A stretch of DNA of 64,000 bases from an uncultured Bacteroidales bacterium. Its GTDB lineage: Bacteria > Bacteroidota > Bacteroidia > Bacteroidales > Bacteroidaceae. Below are positions 19,653 to 29,073 of the stretch, in pieces. The notes under the pieces were generated by a model that was not told the DNA's origin, did not search any database, and saw only the letters and a list, made by a program, of their open reading frames with translations. The stretch lies in contig CACWTR010000001.1 in assembly GCA_902763865.1 (NCBI GenBank), positions 1-64,000 of the forward strand, read 5' to 3'. The translations under genes and the position numbers were made by a program. How positions within the stretch are numbered: position 1 is the stretch's first letter; every line of letters begins with the position of its first letter.

Positions 19653-19963
19653 TGCAGTTCTACTTTATCTCGTTCCACATTTTTATAAAAAGGCAGGAAG
19701 GTCCATTCATTCCACTGTTTTTGTGTGTAGATGTGCGGACTGATTTCTTCATTCATCTCCCATCCCAACTCACGGAAAGGATAAGTCACATCGAAGTCTT
19801 CGGCCACAAGCTTTGGTTTGTCCAGCAATATAAGCAAGTCCCAGTCGCTGCCCTCAAGAGCATCTCCTCTGGCGCGGGAGCCAAAAAGATAAAGCTTGCT
19901 GTTCTCGGGAAGAACTTCCCGGGCAACCCGCTTGATGCTGTCTATTACCTTTGCTGTGCTCAT
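19649..19963 (-). CDS. MNT-type nucleotidyltransferase (antitoxin-like partner)
   Basis: 104 residues of minimal nucleotidyltransferase. The active-site signature GSRARGDALEGSDWDLLILL (about residues 28-47) contains the GS...SDxD motif needed for metal and NTP binding, so it is probably active. In studied pairs the MNT protein AMPylates the HEPN toxin. The promoter is at 20003-20010. Confidence 0.88.
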   Translation of the reverse strand: MSTAKVIDSIKRVAREVLPENSKLYLFGSRARGDALEGSDWDLLILLDKPKLVAEDFDVTYPFRELGWEMNEEISPHIYTQKQWNEWTFLPFYKNVERDKVELQ

Positions 19964-20002
19964 GTAGTGATCTTATATATATTGTATCCATGATTCTTGC
20001 CG

Positions 20003-20010
20003 CAAATTTA
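20003..20010 (-). promoter_or_regulatory. -7 element of MNT/HEPN pair (TAAATTTG)
   Basis: TAAATTTG on the minus strand, 40 bp before the MNT start. Confidence 0.5.
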
Positions 20011-20087
20011 GCAAATTATCCGATACGGACAAAAGGAAAAGGAAAAAATTTGGGGGCAAGCACATCAGCTCGGGCAAGCCGGGCTTG

Positions 20088-20666
20088 TTACTTGACTGCA
20101 ATTTTCTTGCCGTTCTGGATGTAGATGCCGCGGCGGTCGATGCGGTAGCGCTGTTTGCCGTCGGTGTTGTAGATGACCTTGTTGACTTCCTGCGCTGCGG
20201 AGACGCTGCGGAGGGCGTCGGGGTCGCCGTAGCGGTCGAAGGTGCGGGTGAAGACGTCGGCCTCGACTTCTGTTCCGTCGGGCTTGGCAAAAATTATCTT
20301 GTTGATGGTGATGCCCTGAATGTCGCCGTCGAGGGTGAGGCAGAAGAGCCGTCCCGTCTTGCTGCGCAGGAGGCTGTTCGAGGTGCTGTAGCAGACGATG
20401 CGATAGCGCCCGTCGAGCGGGGAAAGCTGGAGCGAATGGTCGGCCAGAAGTGCGTCGCGCTCCATGTCGCTGCTCTTCAGCACGACATCCTTGCTGTCGA
20501 GGGTGATGTCAAGCTGGAAGGCGGTGAAGTCTATGTCGTTGTTCTCCAACTCGATGTCGAAGTACCACTTTGTATCTCCCTCGATGCTGACGGCTGCTAC
20601 GACGTCGTATGCCTTGGCACTGAATGCACATGCCATGACTGCAAAAACAGCGAAAATCTTCTTCAT
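20088..20666 (-). CDS. Secreted protein with GKK-type C-terminal tail
   Basis: 192 residues with a signal peptide (IFAVFAVMACAFSAKA). The middle is beta-rich and cohesin-like in feel (FTAFQLDITLD...GRLFCLTLDGD). The end GIYIQNGKKIAVK resembles the tails of the next two genes upstream and common Prevotella export tails. It has its own promoter. Function unknown; probably a surface or secreted partner of the peptide-scavenging locus. Confidence 0.7.
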   Translation of the reverse strand: MKKIFAVFAVMACAFSAKAYDVVAAVSIEGDTKWYFDIELENNDIDFTAFQLDITLDSKDVVLKSSDMERDALLADHSLQLSPLDGRYRIVCYSTSNSLLRSKTGRLFCLTLDGDIQGITINKIIFAKPDGTEVEADVFTRTFDRYGDPDALRSVSAAQEVNKVIYNTDGKQRYRIDRRGIYIQNGKKIAVK

Positions 20667-20705
20667 AACCGTGTTTTATTCCGATATTAAATTCATAATC
20701 CGCCA

Positions 20706-20713
20706 CAAAGTTA
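20706..20713 (-). promoter_or_regulatory. -7 element (TAACTTTG)
   Basis: TAACTTTG on the minus strand, 39 bp before the start at 20666. Confidence 0.6.
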
Positions 20714-20835
20714 CGAAGAAACTTGCGATTGACCAAATTAATTGGAGGTTTTCTGAGCGCAAATGGCATCGGAAAACAAAAAAAAGGAAGGGCTGAGGGC
20801 GACGTGGTGTGTTCCGGTGCGACACACGATGTCTT

Positions 20836-20901
20836 GATTGCTTCATCGCGATGGAGTGATTGCTTCATCGCGATGAAGCAATTGCTTGTTCGCGATGAAG
20901 C
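20836..20901. repeat. 22-bp tandem palindrome array, 3 units
   Basis: Three 22-bp units with core CATCGCGATG or TTCGCGATG. The best palindrome is GCTTCATCGCGATGAAGC. It lies between the stop of the M6 protease gene and the promoter of the next gene. Confidence 0.9.
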
Positions 20902-20918
20902 AATCAAGGGAACGCGAT

Positions 20919-23471
20919 TTACTTTCTAAGGACTTTCCTGCCGTCCTCCACGACGATGCCGCGGAAGTGGGGGCCGACACGCTGACCTGACAGGTTGTAG
21001 ATGCCTGTCGGAGCGGGCTTCCCGGCCAGGGGTGCGGTAATGGCATCGGGGTCTTCGCCTTCGACGGGCGATTGGAGCAGGTAGAGTTCATCGATGACCT
21101 GGCCATCGACTACGTCGGTGCCATAGACGGCTGTGACGTCGAAGAACTTGCCGCTGATGTTTGTGGGCAGGCTGATCTTGGGCGACTTAATCTGGAACAT
21201 ATTCCAGAGTCGCACGCGCCGGTCTCCGATGACGGCAAAGACTCCGCCGTCGCGGACAAGGGTGAGTCCCCTCACCAGCACCATGTCGCCATAGCGGTCG
21301 GCAGTGAGGTCCCAGCCGAAGACTTCGGTGGGAAGGGGTGTCTCGCCACTGCTGACAGTGACGCCTCCGACTTCCGACTCGCCCTCCGTGGGGGTGAGCT
21401 GCGGCATCCGGTTGCCGTGGCTCAAGCGTCCGAGGATGCTGCCGTTCAAGACATCGCCGCGGCTGACCTTGAGGTTCGTCCCGCTGAGGAGCAGGCTACC
21501 GCTGGCATCGCGCAGATAGATATTGTCGCCGTGGACGTAGAGCACCTGTGCGCCGGTCAGGGTGAGCAGTGCATCGTCACCCTCGTCCATAGAGCGGAAC
21601 GAGGCAATGTCCGGCACTGTGCTGAGGGTGCTGACAACGACGGTACAGGTGGCTGTCAGACGGTCGTTGGCAGTGACGGTGATGTGGGCGGTGCCTTCGC
21701 TCAGAGCCGACAGCAAGCCGCCGGCATCGACGGTGGCTACCGACTCGTTGTCGCTGGCGAATGTGAGGGTGCAGGTTGCCGTCTCCGGGTCGAGGACCGT
21801 GACGAGCTGGAGCTGAGTACCAATGGTGAGCTTGTAGGTCTCGCTGGAGAAGCTGACGGAGGTGAGCACATCGACGTCGTAGGCTTCGAAGGTGATAACG
21901 CCACTGCTTTCCTTGATGCTTCGCAGTCCCAGGTTGTTAGGTTTGCCGGCCCAAGTCTTCAGGTTTGGCGTGGTCTCGTTGTTGATGGTCGTCACGCGGC
22001 GCGTGCCGGGGAACGGATCAGTGGCAGAGCCGATAGATACGCTGTAGCCATCCGACCTCACGCCGCCGGCGCGCAGCAGCTCGTAGTAGGGATGGTCGGG
22101 ATCGTCGTTGACAGAGTTTGTGTATTCCCAGACATCTGTGTTGGTGGAATCTACGCGGAAGATGAGCATGCCGTGGCCCGGCAGCTGGGAGTCCCATTTG
22201 CCCTTCTGACGGTTCTCGATGTAGAAGGACTCCTTCTTCACGGGTGTGTTCAGACGGTAGCCGGCATTGCTCGCGTGAAGGGCTTCGATTCTGTAGGAAC
22301 CGGCCTCGCTGATGACCTGCGGGGCGGCAAAGCCCAGGGCATAGCGCTCGAAGAGGGAGAAGCAGCACGGGGTGCGACCATAGTTGTAGTCAGCCCCGTT
22401 TGCCATTACCGACCAGGAATCGGGGGTCACGCACTCATCTTCCTTGTAAAGGTTTCCCGTATCGTAGAAGTCGGGCAGGCCGAGCACGTGGCTGAACTCG
22501 TGGCACATGGTGCCGATGCCCTCAAGAACACTCCAGTCCGTAGAGCCGAAGAGCTCGTTGGAGCAGGCATAGCGGCCCAGATAGACACCGTCCTTGCGCA
22601 CGCCGCGCCAGCTGATGTCGGACTGGTGGGGCCAGAGCAGCCGACTGTCGTTGCCTTGGATGTAGGACCCGAGGCCGGCAAAGATGAAGTATATCATATC
22701 GACCATTCCGTCGCCATCGACATCGTAGTCCTTGAAGTTCACCTTGGAGTCGGCAGCTGTGCAGGCGTCAATCATCAGCTGCGTGGCATTGCGGGAGCTG
22801 TTGACGTAGTACTGGCTGCGATTCACCTTCACGGGGCCAACCACGTCGAAAGTCGGGACGAACAGGCCGTTGGAGTTGTCGCGGTAGTAGTCGCGAATGC
22901 TGCCGGTGCAGCGAATGCCGGCACTGGTGATATTGGTTCGGCTGTTGCCGGTATAGTTGTCAGCGTTGATCATCTCCTCCATGAGCTCGGTATAGTTATC
23001 GTAGCGGAAGGAGCAGTCGTTGTATTCCACAAGCAGGACAAGGCCGCGGAACTTGGAGTAGTCGTAGAGGTTGGCCTTGTTCTGACTGAGCTGGCGGGCA
23101 CGCTGTGCACGGTTCTGCCGGCGCATCTGCTCAGCCTCGGTGGTGGGTTGCGGCCTCAGGCGCCCCACCCTTTTCAGGTAGCCGCGCTCCTCTGCGGTGC
23201 GGGCGGATTCGTCGTGAGCCAGCATGGTTGTAGGCTCCAGCTCGCCCACGGCACTCAGCCGGGCATAGACGTAGGCACCGTCGTCGCGACGTACCAGGGA
23301 ATAGCCATCGGATGTCGTGTTGTAATGCAGGTACTCGTCGCCCACCAGACGAATGCTGACAGAAGTGCCGTCGGGCTGCAGCACACGCGTCGTGCCGCGA
23401 TAGGCAGGGCGGGCAAAGAAAATGGCGGTGCCTAACAGCATCGCCATTATAGTAGTTGATAGTCTTCTCAT
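20919..23471 (-). CDS. Secreted M6-family metalloprotease
   Basis: 850 residues with a signal peptide (MAMLLGTAIFFARPA). A propeptide-like N-terminal part is followed by the zinc site MCHEFSHVLGLPDFYD near residue 322. These are HExxH and the downstream LPDFYD motif typical of M6 immune-inhibitor-A peptidases. A bacterial Ig-like (BIg2) module lies near residues 545-620 (SVSFSSETYKL...SEGTAHITVTA). The end GIVVEDGRKVLRK resembles a T9SS-type or Prevotella sorting tail. It would degrade proteins outside the cell, supplying peptides to SusCD. Confidence 0.92.
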   Translation of the reverse strand: MRRLSTTIMAMLLGTAIFFARPAYRGTTRVLQPDGTSVSIRLVGDEYLHYNTTSDGYSLVRRDDGAYVYARLSAVGELEPTTMLAHDESARTAEERGYLKRVGRLRPQPTTEAEQMRRQNRAQRARQLSQNKANLYDYSKFRGLVLLVEYNDCSFRYDNYTELMEEMINADNYTGNSRTNITSAGIRCTGSIRDYYRDNSNGLFVPTFDVVGPVKVNRSQYYVNSSRNATQLMIDACTAADSKVNFKDYDVDGDGMVDMIYFIFAGLGSYIQGNDSRLLWPHQSDISWRGVRKDGVYLGRYACSNELFGSTDWSVLEGIGTMCHEFSHVLGLPDFYDTGNLYKEDECVTPDSWSVMANGADYNYGRTPCCFSLFERYALGFAAPQVISEAGSYRIEALHASNAGYRLNTPVKKESFYIENRQKGKWDSQLPGHGMLIFRVDSTNTDVWEYTNSVNDDPDHPYYELLRAGGVRSDGYSVSIGSATDPFPGTRRVTTINNETTPNLKTWAGKPNNLGLRSIKESSGVITFEAYDVDVLTSVSFSSETYKLTIGTQLQLVTVLDPETATCTLTFASDNESVATVDAGGLLSALSEGTAHITVTANDRLTATCTVVVSTLSTVPDIASFRSMDEGDDALLTLTGAQVLYVHGDNIYLRDASGSLLLSGTNLKVSRGDVLNGSILGRLSHGNRMPQLTPTEGESEVGGVTVSSGETPLPTEVFGWDLTADRYGDMVLVRGLTLVRDGGVFAVIGDRRVRLWNMFQIKSPKISLPTNISGKFFDVTAVYGTDVVDGQVIDELYLLQSPVEGEDPDAITAPLAGKPAPTGIYNLSGQRVGPHFRGIVVEDGRKVLRK

Positions 23472-23489
23472 TTAATCGAAAATATGTTT

Positions 23490-23538
23490 GAACATTGTCC
23501 GGACCCTTCCTCGTCGGGGGAGGAGCCCGGACATGTTC
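23490..23538 (-). terminator. Hairpin between secreted-protein gene and M6 gene
   Basis: GAACATTGTCCGG pairs with CCGGACATGTTC around a G-rich loop. It probably ends or tunes transcription of the upstream locus before the protease. Confidence 0.55.
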
Positions 23539-23555
23539 TATTCATTCTGTTCTCC

Positions 23556-26411
23556 TTACTTGACCAGGATTTTCTTGCCATCCTTCACGACAACGCCCTT
23601 GTAGCTGTTGCCGACGGGCTGTCCGGCCAGGTTGAAGGCGCGGCTGTTCTTGATGGGTGTCTGCTCTACGACAGTGCTGATGCCATCCGGGTCAATGTCC
23701 TGCGTGAGGTTGACGGTCAGCTTGGCACCTGTCTGCCAGAAGACAATCTTGGCAGTGCGGTTCTCCACGCCCTCGGGCAGTGCGGCGAGGGTAATCACCA
23801 AGTCATAGTCGATGCCATTGACGAAGTACTCGTATTCGTTGCCTTCGTCATCCACGCCCTTTGCCTTGGTGTAGTCCTCGTTAGCAACCTCGATGGTAAT
23901 CCACTCGGGAATCTCATCGACTTCCTCGCCATCAACGGAAACGCTTTCTACGTTGAGCAGATAGCTGGGCTCGCCTGTCTCCTCGTCGGTAGAGTAGAGC
24001 ATAGGATCGACGTGAATGGTGGAGGTGCCGCCTTCCTTGGCATAGATGAGGTTGGTATCGTCCTCGGTGTGGAGATAGCCATAGGTGGCATCAATCAGGC
24101 CGATGAAGAGCTGGGGCCAGCCGCCGCCGTAGGAGCGCAGTCTGGTCTCGCCGGGTGCCTGGAACCATGTCGAGGTAATCTCGTTGAAGTTATGCTCCTG
24201 ACTGCCAAGCACGCCGCTGAATGTGCCGTTGTCCCAGCCTTCGATGATGATGACGAATTCGTCATCGATGAACAGGTGATCGACATTCTCGCTCATGCCG
24301 AACTCGTCCTCGGTGTAGAGCTGAGTGAACTCTACGGCCTTGATGCCGGCATCGTACTGGTCAACCACATTCTCCGTTGAAGCGTCGCCTTCTGCAATCA
24401 CGTCGCCCACGGTGAGGGTTCCTCTTGCGCTACGCGTGCACTTGCAAATCTTGATGTGCAGGTTGAAGTCCTCGTTAGCTGTGAAGGACACCATAGGCAG
24501 AGACACACCTGTCAGGTAGAGCGGCGTAGCCGGCTTGCCCTGATAGGAGTATATCGTGGAAACTCTTGTCGAACTGTTGTGCTGCTCGAGAATATCATTC
24601 GTAGCCCAGTTGATGTAGAACGTCAGGTCGTAGTCAGGATTCTGGCGGGTCATCACGGCGTATGTGCCGTCGGAGAACTGGAAATCGTTGGCTGACTCGC
24701 CTGCATAGACGTGGATAGCTTCATAGCGGGGAGCTGTCTCCTCGCTGTTCAGTGCATGGCCCACACCCCATGTGTAAGGTGCGGATGCAGCATCCTCGTT
24801 GTAAGCAATGAGCGAGAAGTCCTCATAGACGGCACCGCCCTTGGTGTTGAGGGTGAAGTGACGGTTCTGGCCGGTAATCGGTGTCTCTACGTCGTCATCA
24901 ACCTCCTTGGCCGACCATTCGAAGCTCGTGGCGATGTCCATCGTTGCATTGCGGAAGTTGGTGGGTGCATAGGCTGCAATCATAGCCAGGTTATCGTTGT
25001 AGATGTGGCCCGAATAGCCCATGCCAGCGAAGAGGACAGTCTCCTCGGGCTCGAAGGCAACATCCTTCGGAGCCTCTGCGGGAGCACCGGGCAGGCGGTA
25101 TTTGATGTTCTCGATGTAGGAATAGGAACCAAGGTAGGTGTCGAAGCTCGAGTCGAACTTGTTAGTGCTCCAGGCACCGATGATGATACTCTCCGTGTCG
25201 CTGATGGTCAGGGCACCGTCCTCGCCCTCGGTGAGCAGGATGTTGCCGTCCTCGGAAGTGCCGCTGCAAATCATGATGTACTCGGGATTGCCGGCATTGT
25301 CGGTAGTGCTGGCGATGACCTGAGGCTTAACGGTGATGACGTTGTCATTCTGCTCGTAGGCCACATCGACACCGTCGGGATAAATCTCAGAGAAGAGGTC
25401 AATCATCGGAGTCATGTTCACGAAGAAGTGAGTCTCTTCGTCGTCCATCTTGGTCGTGCCGCGCTGCATGACCCAATCGACAGCTTCGTTGGCGAAGTAG
25501 TCTGTGCCGTGGGCATTGTATTCCTTGTCGATGGTGCTCTCTACGTGATAGTAGTAAGCCACGTTGACAAACAACTCGTCCATACCCAGGTAGGCTTCGC
25601 TGTCGGACATATCCACGTCGAACTCAACGTTGGCGAACTCGCCGAAGCAAATCCAGTTGCCGTTGGTGACGGTGAGCTTGCCGCTTTCGTTGACCGTCAT
25701 GTTGACAACGCCGTCCTCATCGTCGCTGTTGGCAGAGAAGAGGGTAACGTAGAACGTAGTGTCCTTGGCCTCGTTCTGGTAGCTTGCCACAGCCTGAGGT
25801 GCAATGGTAATGACATCGTCGTCACCTACAGTATATTTCACGGGAATACCGTCGGGATAGAGACCGGAGAGGAAGTCCGGAGCGGGTATCACGTTGACCA
25901 GCACGTTAACCTCCTCGTTTGTCTCGCTATTCGTTGCAACGGAAGGAGTCATGGTCCACTCCGCGCTCTCCTTTGTGAAATAGTTTGTAGCCTTGCCGGT
26001 GTAAGTCTCGGCAAAGGCGGGAGCCTTGCGAGCTGCCTTGGCACGCGTCGAGGTCTTCGTGTTCAGGTTCAGCATGGGCTGGAGGTTGCGCATATTGCGA
26101 TTCTTCGCCATGCCCTTGCCGAAAGCCTTGGTATTGCTCAGAGCTGCGGGCAGCACGGAGGAAGAGGTGCGCTCGGCGAGTGTGACAGGTTTCACCTTTG
26201 CAGGGTCAAGTGTGAGTCTTTCTCCCACGGGAGCATAGAGCCTCATGCCCAGGTCCTGCCTGGGAGCGACAGCACGGAAGGAACGCTGCGTCTGGGCTTT
26301 GTTCAACACTTTCGAATTGGTCTGCGGAACGACCGACGGCTTGGAACCGAATTGTGCACTTGCAGTCAACCCGGCTAATGCCATCACAGAAAGGAGTAAC
26401 ATTTTCTTCAT
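23556..26411 (-). CDS. Large secreted protein with duplicated domain
   Basis: 951 residues with a signal peptide (MLLLSVMALAGLTASAQ). A basic low-complexity region covers about 20-140. Two copies of a domain follow: ATNYFTKESAEWTM...LYPDGIPVKYT and GTDYFANEAVDWVM...IYPDGVDVAYE. A long beta-rich middle comes next, and the tail is GVVVKDGKKILVK. No catalytic motif was recognised. It is the gene immediately downstream of the DUF4302 lipoprotein in the SusCD locus, so a surface or secreted binding role is likely. Confidence 0.75.
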   Translation of the reverse strand: MKKMLLLSVMALAGLTASAQFGSKPSVVPQTNSKVLNKAQTQRSFRAVAPRQDLGMRLYAPVGERLTLDPAKVKPVTLAERTSSSVLPAALSNTKAFGKGMAKNRNMRNLQPMLNLNTKTSTRAKAARKAPAFAETYTGKATNYFTKESAEWTMTPSVATNSETNEEVNVLVNVIPAPDFLSGLYPDGIPVKYTVGDDDVITIAPQAVASYQNEAKDTTFYVTLFSANSDDEDGVVNMTVNESGKLTVTNGNWICFGEFANVEFDVDMSDSEAYLGMDELFVNVAYYYHVESTIDKEYNAHGTDYFANEAVDWVMQRGTTKMDDEETHFFVNMTPMIDLFSEIYPDGVDVAYEQNDNVITVKPQVIASTTDNAGNPEYIMICSGTSEDGNILLTEGEDGALTISDTESIIIGAWSTNKFDSSFDTYLGSYSYIENIKYRLPGAPAEAPKDVAFEPEETVLFAGMGYSGHIYNDNLAMIAAYAPTNFRNATMDIATSFEWSAKEVDDDVETPITGQNRHFTLNTKGGAVYEDFSLIAYNEDAASAPYTWGVGHALNSEETAPRYEAIHVYAGESANDFQFSDGTYAVMTRQNPDYDLTFYINWATNDILEQHNSSTRVSTIYSYQGKPATPLYLTGVSLPMVSFTANEDFNLHIKICKCTRSARGTLTVGDVIAEGDASTENVVDQYDAGIKAVEFTQLYTEDEFGMSENVDHLFIDDEFVIIIEGWDNGTFSGVLGSQEHNFNEITSTWFQAPGETRLRSYGGGWPQLFIGLIDATYGYLHTEDDTNLIYAKEGGTSTIHVDPMLYSTDEETGEPSYLLNVESVSVDGEEVDEIPEWITIEVANEDYTKAKGVDDEGNEYEYFVNGIDYDLVITLAALPEGVENRTAKIVFWQTGAKLTVNLTQDIDPDGISTVVEQTPIKNSRAFNLAGQPVGNSYKGVVVKDGKKILVK

Positions 26412-26442
26412 AACTTGTCGGATTTATAAATTAATGTATCGG

Positions 26443-27810
26443 TTAATTCAGGGTATAGCTGTGGCTTCCATCCACGGCACGCAGCTCGCAGCCCGTGGGG
26501 AGGAAGTAATCGTCAGGAACAATGTCGTAGGTGCCCTGGAAGGTTGCGGCAAACTGACGGACCAGTGCCTCGACATCCACATTCTTGCTCCTGTCGAAGA
26601 AGTTTTTCATATTGGAGTCAATCGGAGCATCGGAAGCAAACACGATTTTTACCTTGCCGTATGAGGGAGCGGACATAGAGCATGAAATGCCAAGCGACGA
26701 CTTTGATGTCTTTCCCTTGCTCACGTAGGAATAGTTAAAGTACATAATGGGGGCAGCTATGGCGGAAGCAACATTCTTGCCGCGACCCATGCCAACACTG
26801 TTGATGTTAAACGTACTGTTGAACGCACCTTGCAGTGCGGTGTTGATTTGAGACAGCAGGTTCTTCTGCTCGTCAGAGAAGCCTTCCTGGTCGAAGTTCC
26901 AGGTCGTAGTACGCGTATTGACGATGTAGCTGTCCCAGGTAGCCATGACCTTTACGCTGTCGTTCTCTGACATCAGGCAAGTCTTGTCGTCTGTCAGGGA
27001 GAACTCCTGGAAGGAAGTGCCCTTTATCTCATTTTTGTTCTGCAGGTAGAAGCCGTTGGGAGTGAACACACAATTGATGGACGAGGGGAACAACGGCTCA
27101 TTGATGCGCTCGCAATAGGTAATCACTCCACTGCGAAGATTCTTGAAGAACAGCGTGTCGGCGCCGCAAATCACGTAGTAGGACGAGATGGTGCCGTTTG
27201 AAATATAGTCGCGGGTAGCCTTCGTGTCATTGATATAGTCCTGCCAGGAGCGGTCGCAGGGGACGAAACGTACTTTCGACGAGTGACGCTGCCCCTGAAA
27301 AAGGATGTTATCCCCCTCGAAGCCACGGAACACCAGATTCTGGTCTCCGGACATACCCTCGCCATTACTCATGAGTGTAGCCGGCGCATATTGAGGGTCA
27401 ACAGGGTCAACGAACACGGTCAGGACGTCGTTCCACGTGTTGAAGGCCAGCACTGGTCCTTCTTCAGCCAGGAACTCGTAGAAGCTGCTGGCCTCTGTGT
27501 ATTTGTTGGCATTGCCGTTGCGAAGGTAGCGATGGTCGCTGGCAAGAGTCACCTTGCCGTTGTCCTGGAAGCGACCGAAGAGATTGAAACCTTCAAAACT
27601 TGAGGACACGAAGTACTGGATAACCCAGCCATTGTTGTCGTCGCTGCTTTGGGAAATCAGGCGTGACCGCAAGTCTTCGTTGAAGTGCTGGACACGCAGC
27701 GATGCGCTCTCCTCAAAGAAGTCATCTTCCTGAAACTGCGAGCAGCCGGCTAGTGCAAGGGCTGCCACAGCCACAATTGCTATGATATTGTTTATTTCTC
27801 TTTTCATCAT
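26443..27810 (-). CDS. DUF4302 lipoprotein
   Basis: 455 residues with a lipoprotein signal (AIVAVAALALAGC, Cys about 22) followed by an acidic surface-export-like stretch (SQFQEDDFFEES). The body matches the DUF4302 family, which recurs beside SusCD and zinc-metallohydrolase genes in Bacteroidales. Recognisable are DNNGWVIQYF, LVFRGFEGDNILFQG and TFQGTYDIVPDDYFLPTGC. Probably a cell-surface component of peptide capture; direct function is unknown. Confidence 0.85.
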   Translation of the reverse strand: MMKREINNIIAIVAVAALALAGCSQFQEDDFFEESASLRVQHFNEDLRSRLISQSSDDNNGWVIQYFVSSSFEGFNLFGRFQDNGKVTLASDHRYLRNGNANKYTEASSFYEFLAEEGPVLAFNTWNDVLTVFVDPVDPQYAPATLMSNGEGMSGDQNLVFRGFEGDNILFQGQRHSSKVRFVPCDRSWQDYINDTKATRDYISNGTISSYYVICGADTLFFKNLRSGVITYCERINEPLFPSSINCVFTPNGFYLQNKNEIKGTSFQEFSLTDDKTCLMSENDSVKVMATWDSYIVNTRTTTWNFDQEGFSDEQKNLLSQINTALQGAFNSTFNINSVGMGRGKNVASAIAAPIMYFNYSYVSKGKTSKSSLGISCSMSAPSYGKVKIVFASDAPIDSNMKNFFDRSKNVDVEALVRQFAATFQGTYDIVPDDYFLPTGCELRAVDGSHSYTLN

Positions 27811-27825
27811 AATGTCTTCCTGATG

Positions 27826-29055
27826 TTATTTGAGTTCGTAGATTTTGACTTCGTCCCTGACATAGTCGTTTATCTTGCTTTGGCGAGCCTTTACCTCCTT
27901 GCGAATCTCGTAGAGGTGCAGGCCCCACTGCTCGGTGTACCACTTAGTGGCAATCTCGAGTTTCTTCAAGATGGCATTCATGCCGCTGGTGGCAGCATTG
28001 TTGTCAGCCTTGACCCAGTTGTCGAGGTAGTCGCGGAAAGATGTAAAGCTCTGCACGTTCTCATAGATAGGTGTGTCCTCGGAATGTGACTTGGCATCTC
28101 TTTCGTGGAAATCAGGAACGAAGCGCTCGGTCTGCTCTCCTGTCTCACTGCTGACAACTGTCTCTTTCTTTATCGTGAAGTTATTCCAGGGCTTCGAGGG
28201 GTCGTCGAGGCCCTGAATGTCCAAAGAGTCGATGAGCGTGTAGATGAGTTCTTTGTCGCCATCCTTCACGCCCCCGTTGGCACAGGCATCGATGATGGTA
28301 TGCATCCAACGGCAGTCCGTGTCGGTAATGGTACAGGACAGGGTCTCGACGAAGTCCTCGTAGATAGCCGATGAACCATACTGAGTGACAAAGCCCAGGC
28401 TGTGAGACTTCACCGAGTCGCGCTTCTGCCAGTCGCGCCCGTCGTAGTCGTTGGGAGTGATCTGTCCGAAGGTGATGGGATAGGTCTTGGTTTGATGCAG
28501 GATGTGGGAGAACTCGTGGTGCATGGTGTGGAACTGATGTTCGTTGAGGTCGTCCATGTCAGCCGGCGTGTAAGGGGTTGTGGGAGTCCACATTTTCATC
28601 TCGTTAACCTTGATGAGGGTAATCTTCACGCCTGCCGAGGCATAACCAAGCTCTTCTGTTCCGGTCGTAGGAGAATAGGCAGAGGAGCCAATGAAGTGGA
28701 TGATTCTGGGTCCGTACTTCTTCATGAAATCTTCTCCTGCATACTTGGTATAGACATCATAGAAGAGGTACTTGATGAAGTATGCCAGCATTTGCGACTT
28801 GTCGTATGCAGCAGGTGTGAGCTGATACTCCAGCTTCGATGCAAGCAGGTTGAACTTGTACTGAATCTCGAGGTTGTAGGGTACGACGAAGTTGTCGTAG
28901 AGCCACTGGTCGAAGGGTGCCGTCGTAGAGTTCTGGTCAACGGCTTCCACCGATGTGTCGAAGATGGAGTCGGTGAATTCATCTTTCCCTCGGCATGAGC
29001 AGAAAGAGATGACGAGAGCAGCTATGCTCAGAGTATATAATATCTTTTTCATCAT
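27826..29055 (-). CDS. SusCD-associated zinc metallohydrolase lipoprotein
   Basis: 409 residues matching TIGR04549 (substrate-import-associated zinc metallohydrolase). It has a lipoprotein signal (ALVISFCSC), an HExxH zinc site HHEFSHIL near residue 179, and a downstream acidic IYEDFVETLS helix that probably gives the third zinc ligand. It sits directly after susD with a 19-bp gap, in the standard order for this locus type. It likely trims peptides at the surface before import. Confidence 0.93.
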   Translation of the reverse strand: MMKKILYTLSIAALVISFCSCRGKDEFTDSIFDTSVEAVDQNSTTAPFDQWLYDNFVVPYNLEIQYKFNLLASKLEYQLTPAAYDKSQMLAYFIKYLFYDVYTKYAGEDFMKKYGPRIIHFIGSSAYSPTTGTEELGYASAGVKITLIKVNEMKMWTPTTPYTPADMDDLNEHQFHTMHHEFSHILHQTKTYPITFGQITPNDYDGRDWQKRDSVKSHSLGFVTQYGSSAIYEDFVETLSCTITDTDCRWMHTIIDACANGGVKDGDKELIYTLIDSLDIQGLDDPSKPWNNFTIKKETVVSSETGEQTERFVPDFHERDAKSHSEDTPIYENVQSFTSFRDYLDNWVKADNNAATSGMNAILKKLEIATKWYTEQWGLHLYEIRKEVKARQSKINDYVRDEVKIYELK

Positions 29056-29073
29056 TGTTTCAACCTTATCTAA

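Noticed and set aside
21072..23435. 787-codon plus-strand ORF opposite the M6 protease
   Set aside because: A shadow frame; no start signal, no family, and the protease motifs are clear on the minus strand.
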